A model generated the notes under the pieces. The model worked only from the letters and a program-made list of their open reading frames with translations, was not told the DNA's origin and searched no databases. 5,187 bases of DNA from Candidatus Sabulitectum sp. (GTDB lineage: Bacteria > Fermentibacterota > Fermentibacteria > Fermentibacterales > JCC-6): positions 1,753 to 6,939 of the forward strand of contig JAOZLN010000137.1 of assembly GCA_029934845.1 (NCBI GenBank), read 5' to 3'. A program made the position numbers and the translations under genes. Shown piece after piece: positions 1 to 5,187 of the stretch (position 1 is its first letter; each line of letters begins with the position of its first letter).

Positions 1-247
1 TAGGCTCTCCTGTTATCAGCTCACTCAGAGCAAGTTTAACACAGTCAACCGGTGTCCCCTCCACAGAGTATCTTCCAGGGCCGTGCTTCCTTAAAGTAAG
101 CGGAGAGTACAAATTAAGCGACATACTGGCTCCGCTGTGATGATGAAACGGAGCCACAGTAATGACCTCATGCCCGGAAAATACATCCTCAAGCGCCTTC
201 AGGCCTGGCTCATCAAATCCGTCATCATTCACCAGAAGAATCTTCAC
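1..247 (-). CDS. surE: 5'-nucleotidase SurE, N-terminal part (gene runs off the left edge)
   Basis: SurE is a metal-dependent phosphatase that removes phosphate from nucleoside 5'- and 3'-monophosphates in the cytoplasm. I translated this from the minus strand: 82 codons are visible of a family usually near 250 residues, so about a third is present. The start is a GTG at 247-245, giving VKILLVNDDG, the canonical SurE N-terminus. Asp8 and Asp9 are the metal-binding pair. The second family motif, P33 followed by S38-G-A-S41-x-S43, supplies the serine metal ligand, and GTPVDCVK near residues 70-77 is the conserved segment after it. The gene begins three bases after the stop of the PorV/PorQ-type gene, with no strong Shine-Dalgarno sequence of its own, so it is probably co-transcribed and translationally coupled. 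Nothing visible is degenerate. The family call is very secure; completeness cannot be judged. Confidence 0.95.
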   Translation of the reverse strand, partial: MKILLVNDDGFDEPGLKALEDVFSGHEVITVAPFHHHSGASMSLNLYSPLTLRKHGPGRYSVEGTPVDCVKLALSELITGEP

Positions 248-250
248 AAC

Positions 251-1141
251 CTAGAGCGATCTTGAAAGAGAAAAACGATGTGTTGTGCCCAGTGAATAGC
301 TGCCGGGGACAAATGCATAGTCAACAGTCCAGTTCTTTGCGGAAAGACCAGCACCTGCGGTAAGATCGCTGCTGTCATCGTTGATCTTCCAACCGCCCCG
401 GAGAGCAACCCATTGCACAGGGGTTATCTCGATACCGAAACCTGCACTTGTTCGATTGTCCAGCGGACGCATAACCTGTCCGGAAAGAGAAATGGCCCCC
501 AGAGGAGTGTGTCCATCCCATTTTGAAGCAAAAACCCACGTGCGGGGAAATCTGAAATCATTCTCATCCATAGTGACCGATGGTCCTGAATGAAGGTAAG
601 CCGTGCTGAACAGCAAGCTGGAAGAGATGTGATAATTGAAACCAACATCGAAAGCCCAGCCCTGAGATGATTCAAGCCATATCTTTTCATGTATAAGCTT
701 AACGCCAAGACCTGCATCAAAATCACCAATGGCAGCAGCAATTGCTCCACTGATTGAAAAGTCCGTAACATTGAATTCATCCACTGGATTCGATGAAGGC
801 GTTTCTCTGTACTCTATTCCCGTGGTTGAAACTGACCTTAAAGCAAGAGAACCTGTGAAAGTTCTCCCAAGGCCGGAAACTGCAGCCAGATAATTCTGAG
901 TTGTTGTTCCAAACCACTGATTATGGCCAGCAGAAACAGAAGATTCACGGCCTGCAAGCAGGGCAGGATTGGAAAAAACAGCCAGTTCTCCTCCATTCAC
1001 AGCGCCGGTTCCCCCCAGAGCTGATACCCTGGCTCCAACATCCATCTTGAGAAACGGGAAAATACCAAGCCCCGCATCTCTGTAAACACCCGCCAGTGAA
1101 ACACAAGCAAGTACAAAAAGAATCGTTATCGTTTTCCTCAT
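251..1141 (-). CDS. PorV/PorQ-family outer-membrane beta-barrel protein
   Basis: This 296-residue protein has a Sec signal peptide: Arg2-Lys3, a hydrophobic core, and a likely cut after Ser-Leu-Ala17. Cys13 lies inside the core and makes a poor lipobox, so I do not call it a lipoprotein. The mature N-terminus carries the family signature, with ARVSALGGTGAV at 37-48 and NPALL at 58-62. The rest is alternating polar/hydrophobic beta strands rich in Gly and aromatics, including VKLIHEKIW (147-155), GWAFDVGFNY (161-170) and a terminal strand THRFSLSRSL. This fits the PorV/PorQ family of FadL-like barrels. Some members serve type IX secretion (PorV shuttles cargo), but the family is also common in genomes where that link is unproven, so secretion is not asserted here. 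Length is normal to slightly short. The ATG is preceded by AGGGG. It is the first gene of a minus-strand unit with surE. Confidence 0.85.
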   Translation of the reverse strand: MRKTITILFVLACVSLAGVYRDAGLGIFPFLKMDVGARVSALGGTGAVNGGELAVFSNPALLAGRESSVSAGHNQWFGTTTQNYLAAVSGLGRTFTGSLALRSVSTTGIEYRETPSSNPVDEFNVTDFSISGAIAAAIGDFDAGLGVKLIHEKIWLESSQGWAFDVGFNYHISSSLLFSTAYLHSGPSVTMDENDFRFPRTWVFASKWDGHTPLGAISLSGQVMRPLDNRTSAGFGIEITPVQWVALRGGWKINDDSSDLTAGAGLSAKNWTVDYAFVPGSYSLGTTHRFSLSRSL

Positions 1142-1144
1142 ACA

Positions 1145-1149
1145 CCCCT
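1145..1149 (-). promoter_or_regulatory. Shine-Dalgarno site of the PorV/PorQ-type gene
   Basis: On the minus strand AGGGG sits three bases before the ATG, within AGGGGTG, which can pair with the 16S rRNA tail with a G-U wobble. It supports the start at 1141, where the signal peptide also begins. An in-frame alternative is not needed. Confidence 0.6.
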
Positions 1150-1170
1150 ATACACAAGATTAAGCTCAAG

Positions 1171-1186
1171 GTTCCCTCAGTGGAAC
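1171..1186. repeat. Short inverted repeat GTTCC-n6-GGAAC in the divergent region
   Basis: Five-base perfect arms flank a six-base spacer (CTCAGT on the plus strand). If the minus-strand promoter at 1210-1215 is real, this lies in the leader RNA of the PorV/PorQ-type gene, about 30 bases before its start codon. It could be a small hairpin or an operator half-site pair, but arms this short can occur by chance. Confidence 0.3.
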
Positions 1187-1209
1187 ATCAGACAAGTTCA
1201 CAAGAGAGA

Positions 1210-1215
1210 ATTATA
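1210..1215 (-). promoter_or_regulatory. Candidate -10 element (TATAAT) for the minus-strand unit
   Basis: The minus strand reads a perfect TATAAT here, about 70 bases upstream of the PorV/PorQ-type start codon, in the only AT-rich spot of the intergenic region. The best -35 partner at 17-18 bases is poor (TTATCC or TTTATC, three of six matches). Some FCB-group bacteria use a different sigma-factor consensus, so a sigma70-style reading may not apply. The call is tentative. Confidence 0.35.
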
Positions 1216-1230
1216 TTACAGTTCTCCTGA

Positions 1231-1235
1231 AAGGA
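1231..1235 (+). promoter_or_regulatory. Shine-Dalgarno site of lipM
   Basis: AAGGA lies eight bases before the ATG at 1244, an ideal spacing. It fixes the start of the first gene of the plus-strand unit. Confidence 0.75.
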
Positions 1236-1243
1236 TAAAGATA

Positions 1244-2050
1244 ATGAAAACCCTGGCAATCCGTGATTCCTATCAGTCCGGCTTTTACAATATGGCAGCA
1301 GACATCTGCTCAATGAAACTTGTTCAGTCTAGTAAAACTCAGGCTGTATTCCGTACCTATATGTGGGCTCCTCACTGTCTTTCCATCGGACGTTTTCAAA
1401 AGGCAGAAAAGGAAGTTGACATAAAAAGGCTGCTTAAAGACGGCTTCCATGTGGTTAGAAGACCTACCGGTGGCAGAGCCGTCTGGCATGGACATGAATT
1501 GACTTATTCTTTGATTGCCAGAGAAGATCATCCCATGGTAAGTGGTTCTATCGCAGAAAGCCTGATGAAAGTGGCCTCAATTCTTACAGAAGGTCTTAAA
1601 GCATCCGGCGTCCCGGCAATACTGAACTCCACTGCCAGAGAGTTGCATTCAAAAAGCAGAGAATTCAATCCATGCTTCACTTCACACGGCAGATCCGAAA
1701 TAATGACACCAGACGGAAGAAAACTAGTTGGAAGTGCCCAGGCAAGAAGCCATGGAGTTTTCATTGAGCACGGATCGATCATCTTTACCAACCAGCAGAT
1801 GAAAGCTGTAGATTATCTTCCTGAAGCAGCCTCCTGCGAGATAAAGAATACAATGCGCGAGTTGCTTGTAAATGGTGTTGGCACAGTCCTTGAATACAAT
1901 CAGAAGATCACACCGGAAATTCTTGCGAAAAACCTCCATGAACAGTTCGCTATTCAACAGGGCAATATTCCGGCTTCATTTCTTTCCCGAGACCTTCCGG
2001 GTCTTGAAGAAACAATTATTGAAAGGCAGCAGATCCTTGAAAACTACTAA
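1244..2050 (+). CDS. lipM: LipM-like octanoyl-[ACP]:protein octanoyltransferase (lipoate-protein ligase fold)
   Basis: This 268-residue cytoplasmic enzyme of the biotin/lipoate ligase fold most likely moves an octanoyl group from octanoyl-ACP to a lipoyl-domain lysine (in Bacillus LipM, to GcvH), the first step of lipoate synthesis. The signature RRPTGGRAVWH is at 72-82, followed by ELTYS (85-89). The second core segment has PCF with Cys144, then GRKLVGSAQ (158-166) with the conserved Lys160, then EHGSI (175-179). The cysteine position matches the acyl-thioester cysteine of LipM (Cys150 in B. subtilis); ATP-dependent LplA ligases lack it there. I therefore prefer octanoyltransferase over ligase. 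Length matches LipM (about 280) and there is no LplA accessory domain. LipA follows with a 14-base overlap, which supports a de novo lipoylation role. The alternative is a lipoate-protein ligase or LipL-type amidotransferase. Confidence 0.82.
   Translation: MKTLAIRDSYQSGFYNMAADICSMKLVQSSKTQAVFRTYMWAPHCLSIGRFQKAEKEVDIKRLLKDGFHVVRRPTGGRAVWHGHELTYSLIAREDHPMVSGSIAESLMKVASILTEGLKASGVPAILNSTARELHSKSREFNPCFTSHGRSEIMTPDGRKLVGSAQARSHGVFIEHGSIIFTNQQMKAVDYLPEAASCEIKNTMRELLVNGVGTVLEYNQKITPEILAKNLHEQFAIQQGNIPASFLSRDLPGLEETIIERQQILENY
2021..2026 (+). promoter_or_regulatory. Probable ribosome binding site for lipA, inside the lipM 3' end
   Basis: GAAAGG lies ten bases before the TTG at 2037, within lipM coding sequence. 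It is the best available site for a lipA start that keeps the conserved KPxWLK segment. The spacing is somewhat long, so the call is moderate. Confidence 0.45.
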
Positions 2051-2906
2051 GAAGCCACAATGGCTTAAAATGCCAACCATGGGCAGCAAATCAGCCGGGG
2101 AGGTTCGAAGAATTCTGTCTGCCATGAAATTGAATACAGTCTGCAATGAGGCCAGATGTCCCAACAGGGGTCATTGCTATGATAGAGGAACAGCAACTTT
2201 TCTTATCCTGGGTTCAGTCTGCACAAGAAACTGTGCGTACTGCGCCATAGAAAAGAATGTGGCATCCCCTCCACCGCCCGACAGTGATGAACCCAGAAGA
2301 ATTGCAGAAGCTTCTGCAGCTATGAATCTCAAATATGTTGTTTTAACATCTGTTACCCGTGACGATCTTCCCGACGGAGGTGCAAAACACTTTGCGGAAA
2401 CTGTAACCGCATTGAAAAACAGAATAGAGAAGGTGAAAGTTGAGGTTCTTACCCCGGACTTCAACGGCAGCAGATCTTCTCTGAAAACAATTGCTGCAAG
2501 CAGACCGGATGTTTTTAATCACAATCTTGAAACCGTAAGAAGACTTTTCCCTGCGCTTCGCCCGGTAGCATCCTATTCTCAATCCCTGGCTGTTCTAAAG
2601 GAATTCTCACAACTTGCACCGGACATTCCGACTAAAAGTGGGCTTATGGTTGGGCTGGGCGAGAACGCCGGTGATATGGAAAGATCTCTGGAAGATCTAA
2701 GAAACAACGGGGTTTCTCTTCTGACCATCGGTCAATATCTGCAACCAACCTCTCTGCATATGCCTGTTGTGCGATACGTTGAACCAATAGAATTTGAGAA
2801 CTGGGAAATAATGGCTTTGAAAATGGGTTTTGCAGGAGTAGCAAGTGGCCCTCTGGTAAGAAGCTCTTTTCACGCGGAAGTTCTTTCGGAGGCAAATGGA
2901 CACTAA
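2037..2906 (+). CDS. lipA: Lipoyl synthase LipA (radical SAM)
   Basis: LipA inserts two sulfur atoms into protein-bound octanoyl chains to make the lipoyl cofactor. With the TTG start at 2037 it is 289 residues, typical for the family. The auxiliary [4Fe-4S] cluster motif CX4CX5C is Cys36, Cys41 and Cys47. The radical-SAM motif CX3CX2C is Cys62, Cys66 and Cys69. TSVTRDDL, the HNLETV segment, TKSGLMVGLGE, GQYLQPT and the C-terminal VRSSFHA (274-280, with the serine ligand of the auxiliary cluster) are all present, so the enzyme looks intact. An ATG at 1872 is in frame but would add 55 unrelated residues over lipM coding sequence; an ATG at 2070 would delete the conserved KPQWLK. TTG at 2037 is therefore preferred, and TTG at 2019 is possible. 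It overlaps lipM by 14 bases and dusB by 11. Tyr48 replaces the usual Trp after the third cysteine. Confidence 0.95.
   Translation: MKTTKKPQWLKMPTMGSKSAGEVRRILSAMKLNTVCNEARCPNRGHCYDRGTATFLILGSVCTRNCAYCAIEKNVASPPPPDSDEPRRIAEASAAMNLKYVVLTSVTRDDLPDGGAKHFAETVTALKNRIEKVKVEVLTPDFNGSRSSLKTIAASRPDVFNHNLETVRRLFPALRPVASYSQSLAVLKEFSQLAPDIPTKSGLMVGLGENAGDMERSLEDLRNNGVSLLTIGQYLQPTSLHMPVVRYVEPIEFENWEIMALKMGFAGVASGPLVRSSFHAEVLSEANGH
2888..2892 (+). promoter_or_regulatory. Shine-Dalgarno site of dusB, inside the lipA 3' end
   Basis: GGAGG, a strong match, ends three bases before the ATG at 2896. The spacing is shorter than optimal but the match supports this start over the internal ATG at 2938. Confidence 0.6.
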
Positions 2907-3873
2907 AACAATTCCATTCTATACCCATGGTGTTACCATGGCACCAATGGCAGGTGTAACCGATTCCGCATTCAGAAGAGTGTGTATCAAACTCGGTGCA
3001 ACATGCCTTGTGACTGAAATGGTTACTGCTGCTGGTTTGTCAAGAAAAAGTGTGAAAACAAAAAAAATGCTAAGATATCACCCGGATGAGCAACCAATAG
3101 GTGTACAACTTTTCGGCGCAAAACCAGATGATTTTGCAAGAGCATCAGATCTTGTAACCCCCCTGGGCTTTAAATTCATAGACATCAACGCAGGGTGCCC
3201 TGTGAAAAGAGTTCTTAGAAGTGGCAGTGGCAGTTCGCTTCTTGGCGACATCCCCAGACTGCTGGAAATAATAAGAGTGACAAAGGAAAACTCAGATCTT
3301 CCTGTCACAGTTAAAATCAGACTGGGGCTTACCCGCGAAAACCCGGTCCCGGCAAATATAGGTGAACTGGTCGCTGATGCAGGTGCATGTGCCATCGCTG
3401 TTCATGGCCGTTTTCGACCGGACTTCTTCTCTGGTGATGTAAGCAAAGAAGGTATCAGACGCATAGCAGCCCTCTCTCCTGTTCCAGTCATAGCAAACGG
3501 AGATTCCACATCTGTGAATGCGGCCATAAGCCTCAGAGACGAAACAAACTCCACCGGATTATTGATTGGCCGGGGGGCCTGGGGGAACCCGTGGATTTTT
3601 AGAGGTATTGCCGGAGGGAATCCCCACCCGGAACCCGGTGAGCTTCACAGTGTAATTATGGAACAGCTTCGAATGATGATGGAATACATTCCGTCACCAC
3701 AGGTCTTTCATATTTTCCGAGGTCATCTTGTTCAGTATTTCAGGGGATTCTATGGCGCTGCTGACATGCGTAGAAGAGCGGTTGGAACCGAGTCAGTGGA
3801 AGAGGTGGACATTGTTGCCCGGGAAGCGGATATTGCAATGCAAACCATCATGGAGGACACTTGCGGGGAATAG
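2896..3873 (+). CDS. dusB: tRNA-dihydrouridine synthase, DusB/NifR3 type
   Basis: This flavoenzyme reduces specific uridines in tRNA to dihydrouridine using FMN and NADPH. The 325 residues match the family length. In order: APMAGVTD (16-23, FMN-binding strand), GVQLFG (69-74), DINAGCP (96-102) with catalytic Cys101, VTVKIRLG (137-144) with Lys140, VHGR (169-172) with His170, IANGD (199-203) and IGRGAWGNPW (224-233) for flavin phosphate binding, then the helical tRNA-binding C-terminus. Two departures are visible: the usual HGRTR is HGRFR, and the following Q-x-Y-x-G is D-F-F-S-G. All catalytic residues remain, so it is probably active. The order of motifs and the VQLFG/INxGCP pattern favour DusB over DusA or DusC, but the target uridine is not predictable here. 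It overlaps lipA by 11 bases and the lipoprotein gene by 13. Confidence 0.92.
   Translation: MDTKTIPFYTHGVTMAPMAGVTDSAFRRVCIKLGATCLVTEMVTAAGLSRKSVKTKKMLRYHPDEQPIGVQLFGAKPDDFARASDLVTPLGFKFIDINAGCPVKRVLRSGSGSSLLGDIPRLLEIIRVTKENSDLPVTVKIRLGLTRENPVPANIGELVADAGACAIAVHGRFRPDFFSGDVSKEGIRRIAALSPVPVIANGDSTSVNAAISLRDETNSTGLLIGRGAWGNPWIFRGIAGGNPHPEPGELHSVIMEQLRMMMEYIPSPQVFHIFRGHLVQYFRGFYGAADMRRRAVGTESVEEVDIVAREADIAMQTIMEDTCGE
2925..2941 (+). repeat. Perfect hairpin CCATGGT-gtt-ACCATGG in the start of dusB
   Basis: Seven-base perfect arms enclose a three-base loop, 29 bases after the dusB start codon (codons 10-16). The 3' arm contains an in-frame ATG (Met15). In mRNA it would form a compact stem within the region covered by an initiating ribosome or just beyond. 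It may be chance, because the coded residues (His-Gly-Val-Thr-Met-Ala) precede the conserved APMAG strand. Confidence 0.5.
3852..3856 (+). promoter_or_regulatory. Shine-Dalgarno site that fixes the TTG start of the lipoprotein gene
   Basis: GGAGG lies four bases before the TTG at 3861, inside the last codons of dusB. Together with the signal peptide that begins right at this codon it decides the start, since the next in-frame Met is residue 100. Confidence 0.7.
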
Positions 3874-4607
3874 CATTCTTTTTTGCGCTGCTTACAGCTC
3901 TTTTACTGGGCTGTACCAATACCAGAGTTGTCCAGTCGCGTTACATAATTCAGACTGAAGCTGCAGCCAGTCGCTGCAGCTACACCTGGCAGCCTGGAGA
4001 CTACTGGGAATTTCTTGCCTGGGCACTGCTGGATGATGTTTCATCTTCATCTGTTCTTGCAATAACCGCAGGATTTTCGCCTGAAACACTGCCCTCGCCG
4101 GGTACGAAGATATCGATCCCCTTACCGGAAGAGTATGAGGAAGCCGCGGAAGATCGTATGGAAGCTGCCAGACTGGTCAGAAGAGCAACCGACATCAGAG
4201 AGTCGGATCACAACATGTGTATGGAATATCTCCGAGATGCCAGTGCCATAGATCCGGCATGGTCTGTACCGGTTACCAATATCACGGTTCTGCTTCTTGC
4301 AGAAAACAGAACTGCTGAAGCTTTAGAGCTTCTGGAACCTATGTGTTACAAAAACACTCCCGCTCTTATTCTTGCAGGAATTGAGTGGCGTCAGGGGAAT
4401 ACAAATGGAGCTCTCAGGCACCTTTCTGAAGCACTGATAACAACAACACCCAAACCGGAGGTACTTGCAGCAGCCGGTATTGCCTGGTCTGTCACCGGCA
4501 ACAGAGAAAGAGCAGGCAACATTATCAGAAGACTTCTTGAGAATCCGGAGGCACCCTCGGAACTAAGGGTTCTGGCACTGCGATACGCCATGATGCTGGG
4601 GGAATAG
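3861..4607 (+). CDS. Uncharacterised lipoprotein with divergent LysM-like segment and TPR-like helices
   Basis: I do not recognise this 248-residue protein as a named family. A TTG start gives a short lipoprotein signal peptide (Arg2, a hydrophobic run 4-16, lipobox Leu-Leu-Gly-Cys18), so it should be lipid-anchored in the cell envelope. Residues about 41-88 resemble a LysM peptidoglycan-binding domain: YTWQPGD at the start, a middle WALL...SSVLAIT, and LPSPGTKISIP at the end, as in Y-x-V-x-x-GD ... PG-x-x-L-x-IP. The usual central Asn is missing, so sugar binding is uncertain. Residues about 90-115 are charged and helical. Residues about 118-248 are helical pairs of TPR character (EALELLEP, LAGIEWRQGNTNGALRHLSEAL as two adjacent helices, GIAWSVTGNRERAGNIIRRLL). 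The domain assignments are by eye. It overlaps dusB by 13 bases and ends the plus-strand unit. A role as a cell-wall-associated scaffold is only a guess. Confidence 0.8.
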   Translation: MRGIAFFFALLTALLLGCTNTRVVQSRYIIQTEAAASRCSYTWQPGDYWEFLAWALLDDVSSSSVLAITAGFSPETLPSPGTKISIPLPEEYEEAAEDRMEAARLVRRATDIRESDHNMCMEYLRDASAIDPAWSVPVTNITVLLLAENRTAEALELLEPMCYKNTPALILAGIEWRQGNTNGALRHLSEALITTTPKPEVLAAAGIAWSVTGNRERAGNIIRRLLENPEAPSELRVLALRYAMMLGE

Positions 4608-4620
4608 GAACAAACAATAC
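4608..4620. other. 13-base convergent gap without a visible terminator
   Basis: The lipoprotein gene and the fetB-like gene end tail to tail here. The gap and the flanking bases show no GC-rich stem followed by a T run on either strand. The transcripts probably end by another mechanism, or overlap into the opposite gene. Confidence 0.6.
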
Positions 4621-5187
4621 CTAATTTCTGAAAACATCTGCACGTAAGATGCCAAACTTATCAATACAAACTCGTTCAGTTAACAGAATGGTAAGCACGA
4701 CACTGGTTATAGTGCTAACTACAATTGCTATCATGATCAGTATCTGGTATTTGATTGCCACTTCGGGGCTTGCGCCACCAAGAATAACTCCGGTCATCAT
4801 GCCTGGAAGGGTAACTATTCCCATGGTTGCCATGGCAGCAAGAGTGGGCTTCAGAGCAAGCTGAACGCTTTCCCGCAGATACGGCAGCAGTGCTTCTTTG
4901 CGAGATGCACCCAGAGAAAGTACGTAGAGATAGTGTTTTGAGTCAGTTCGCAGCTGCTTGTAAAAAGTGCTTATGCCAACGATATTTCCACGAAGTGAAT
5001 TTCCAAGCAGCATTCCTCCCAGCACAATGAGATATCTTGCATCAAAAACATTATCCAGAGGTATCACAAAAGTATTGAGATAGAACACAACAGTAAGTGT
5101 AGCAACGGAGAACGATAGAAATACAGGCAGAAATATGCTGCTGATCTTAATTGATGAACTTCTTACTGCGGAAAAAACAGCCACCAT
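4621..5187 (-). CDS. fetB: FetB/UPF0014-family ABC transporter permease, C-terminal part (gene runs off the right edge)
   Basis: FetB is the membrane subunit of the FetAB ABC transporter, linked in E. coli to iron export and peroxide resistance; function in other lineages is less certain. The visible 188 residues start with an ATG exactly at the edge, but by family length (about 250-260) and alignment this Met is internal, and one or more N-terminal membrane helices lie outside. Visible family landmarks: DARYLIVLGGMLLGNS (49-64), the cytoplasmic LSLGASRKEALLPYLRES (90-107, likely the ATPase-coupling region), and the hallmark LPGMMTGVILGGASP (127-141) followed by KYQILIM. Hydrophobic spans are near 16-38, 51-73, 113-137 and 148-172. 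The C-terminal tail after Arg172 is somewhat long and charged. A partner ATPase gene (fetA) is expected upstream, beyond the right edge. It converges on the lipoprotein gene. Confidence 0.88.
   Translation of the reverse strand: MVAVFSAVRSSSIKISSIFLPVFLSFSVATLTVVFYLNTFVIPLDNVFDARYLIVLGGMLLGNSLRGNIVGISTFYKQLRTDSKHYLYVLSLGASRKEALLPYLRESVQLALKPTLAAMATMGIVTLPGMMTGVILGGASPEVAIKYQILIMIAIVVSTITSVVLTILLTERVCIDKFGILRADVFRN

Larger units (their letters stand above)
1142..1243. promoter_or_regulatory. Divergent intergenic region between the PorV/PorQ-type gene and lipM
   Basis: This is the only real non-coding gap in the window (102 bases) and must drive both transcription units unless promoters lie inside genes. 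It contains an AT-rich island around 1209-1218, a short inverted repeat at 1171-1186, and the tetramer CAAG four times on the plus strand (1155, 1167, 1193 and 1201). No tRNA, riboswitch or small ORF is visible. The plus-strand -10 candidate TATATT at 1212-1217 has no good -35 partner at the usual spacing. Confidence 0.6.

Noticed and set aside
424..780. Open frame of 118 codons on the minus strand within the PorV/PorQ-type gene
   Set aside because: It is a shifted-frame shadow of a gene with signal peptide, family motifs and its own ribosome site; the shadow has none of these.
1102..1104. Cys13 of the PorV/PorQ-type protein as a lipoprotein acylation site
   Set aside because: The Val-Leu-Ala-Cys context is a marginal lipobox, the hydrophobic run continues past it, and a better signal peptidase I site follows at Ser-Leu-Ala17.
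1872..2036. N-terminal extension of lipA from an in-frame ATG at 1872
   Set aside because: It overlaps 165 bases of clear lipM coding sequence and encodes no LipA-like sequence. The conserved LipA N-terminus (KPQWLK) begins just after the TTG at 2037.
3078..3395. Open frame of 105 codons antisense to dusB
   Set aside because: No ribosome site or family resemblance; it lies opposite conserved catalytic motifs of dusB and is explained by that coding constraint.
4635..4651. CATCT/AGATG inverted repeat as a possible terminator
   Set aside because: The stem is five weak base pairs with a seven-base loop and no T run, and it lies inside the fetB-like coding sequence.
1..5187. Mobile element, CRISPR array, phage, defence or RNA-gene signals
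   Set aside because: No transposase, integrase, terminal repeats, regularly spaced repeats, tRNA cloverleaf or rRNA sequence is visible, and all but about 120 bases are accounted for by housekeeping-type genes.

Overview
The window is ordinary-looking, densely packed bacterial chromosome of moderate base composition. It holds six genes plus one intergenic promoter region: two genes leftward, four rightward, then a leftward gene truncated at the right edge. A PorV/PorQ-type outer-membrane beta-barrel with a signal peptide, beside a lipoprotein with a clear lipobox, indicates a didermic (Gram-negative-type) bacterium. The PorV/PorQ family is widespread in the Bacteroidota/FCB superphylum and related candidate phyla, so a member of that broad group is my best guess. 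This is inference from one family and is not a firm placement.

Layout. (1) Positions 1-1141, minus strand: a gene for a PorV/PorQ-family outer-membrane protein (251-1141), followed three bases later by the 5' part of surE (5'-nucleotidase, 1-247), whose 3' part lies beyond the left edge. (2) Positions 1142-1243: a 102-base divergent intergenic region with an AT-rich island containing a perfect TATAAT on the minus strand and a short inverted repeat. (3) Positions 1244-4607, plus strand: four overlapping genes in the order lipM-like octanoyltransferase, lipA, dusB-like tRNA-dihydrouridine synthase, and an uncharacterised lipoprotein with a divergent LysM-like segment and TPR-like helices. The overlaps are 14, 11 and 13 bases, and two of the four genes appear to start at TTG. 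(4) Positions 4621-5187, minus strand: the C-terminal three quarters or so of a FetB/UPF0014 ABC permease, convergent with the lipoprotein gene across a 13-base gap.

How the genes work together. The LipM-like protein and LipA form a complete route to endogenous protein-bound lipoate: octanoyl transfer from acyl carrier protein to a lipoyl domain, then radical-SAM sulfur insertion. DusB (tRNA modification) and the lipoprotein follow in the same apparent transcription unit with no obvious biochemical link to lipoylation. The lipoprotein is the only gene here whose function I cannot name. I see no mobile element, CRISPR array, RNA gene, phage gene or defence system, and no convincing undescribed system. 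The points worth a second look are the lipoprotein, the start-codon architecture of the operon, a hairpin near the start of dusB, and the divergent promoter region.
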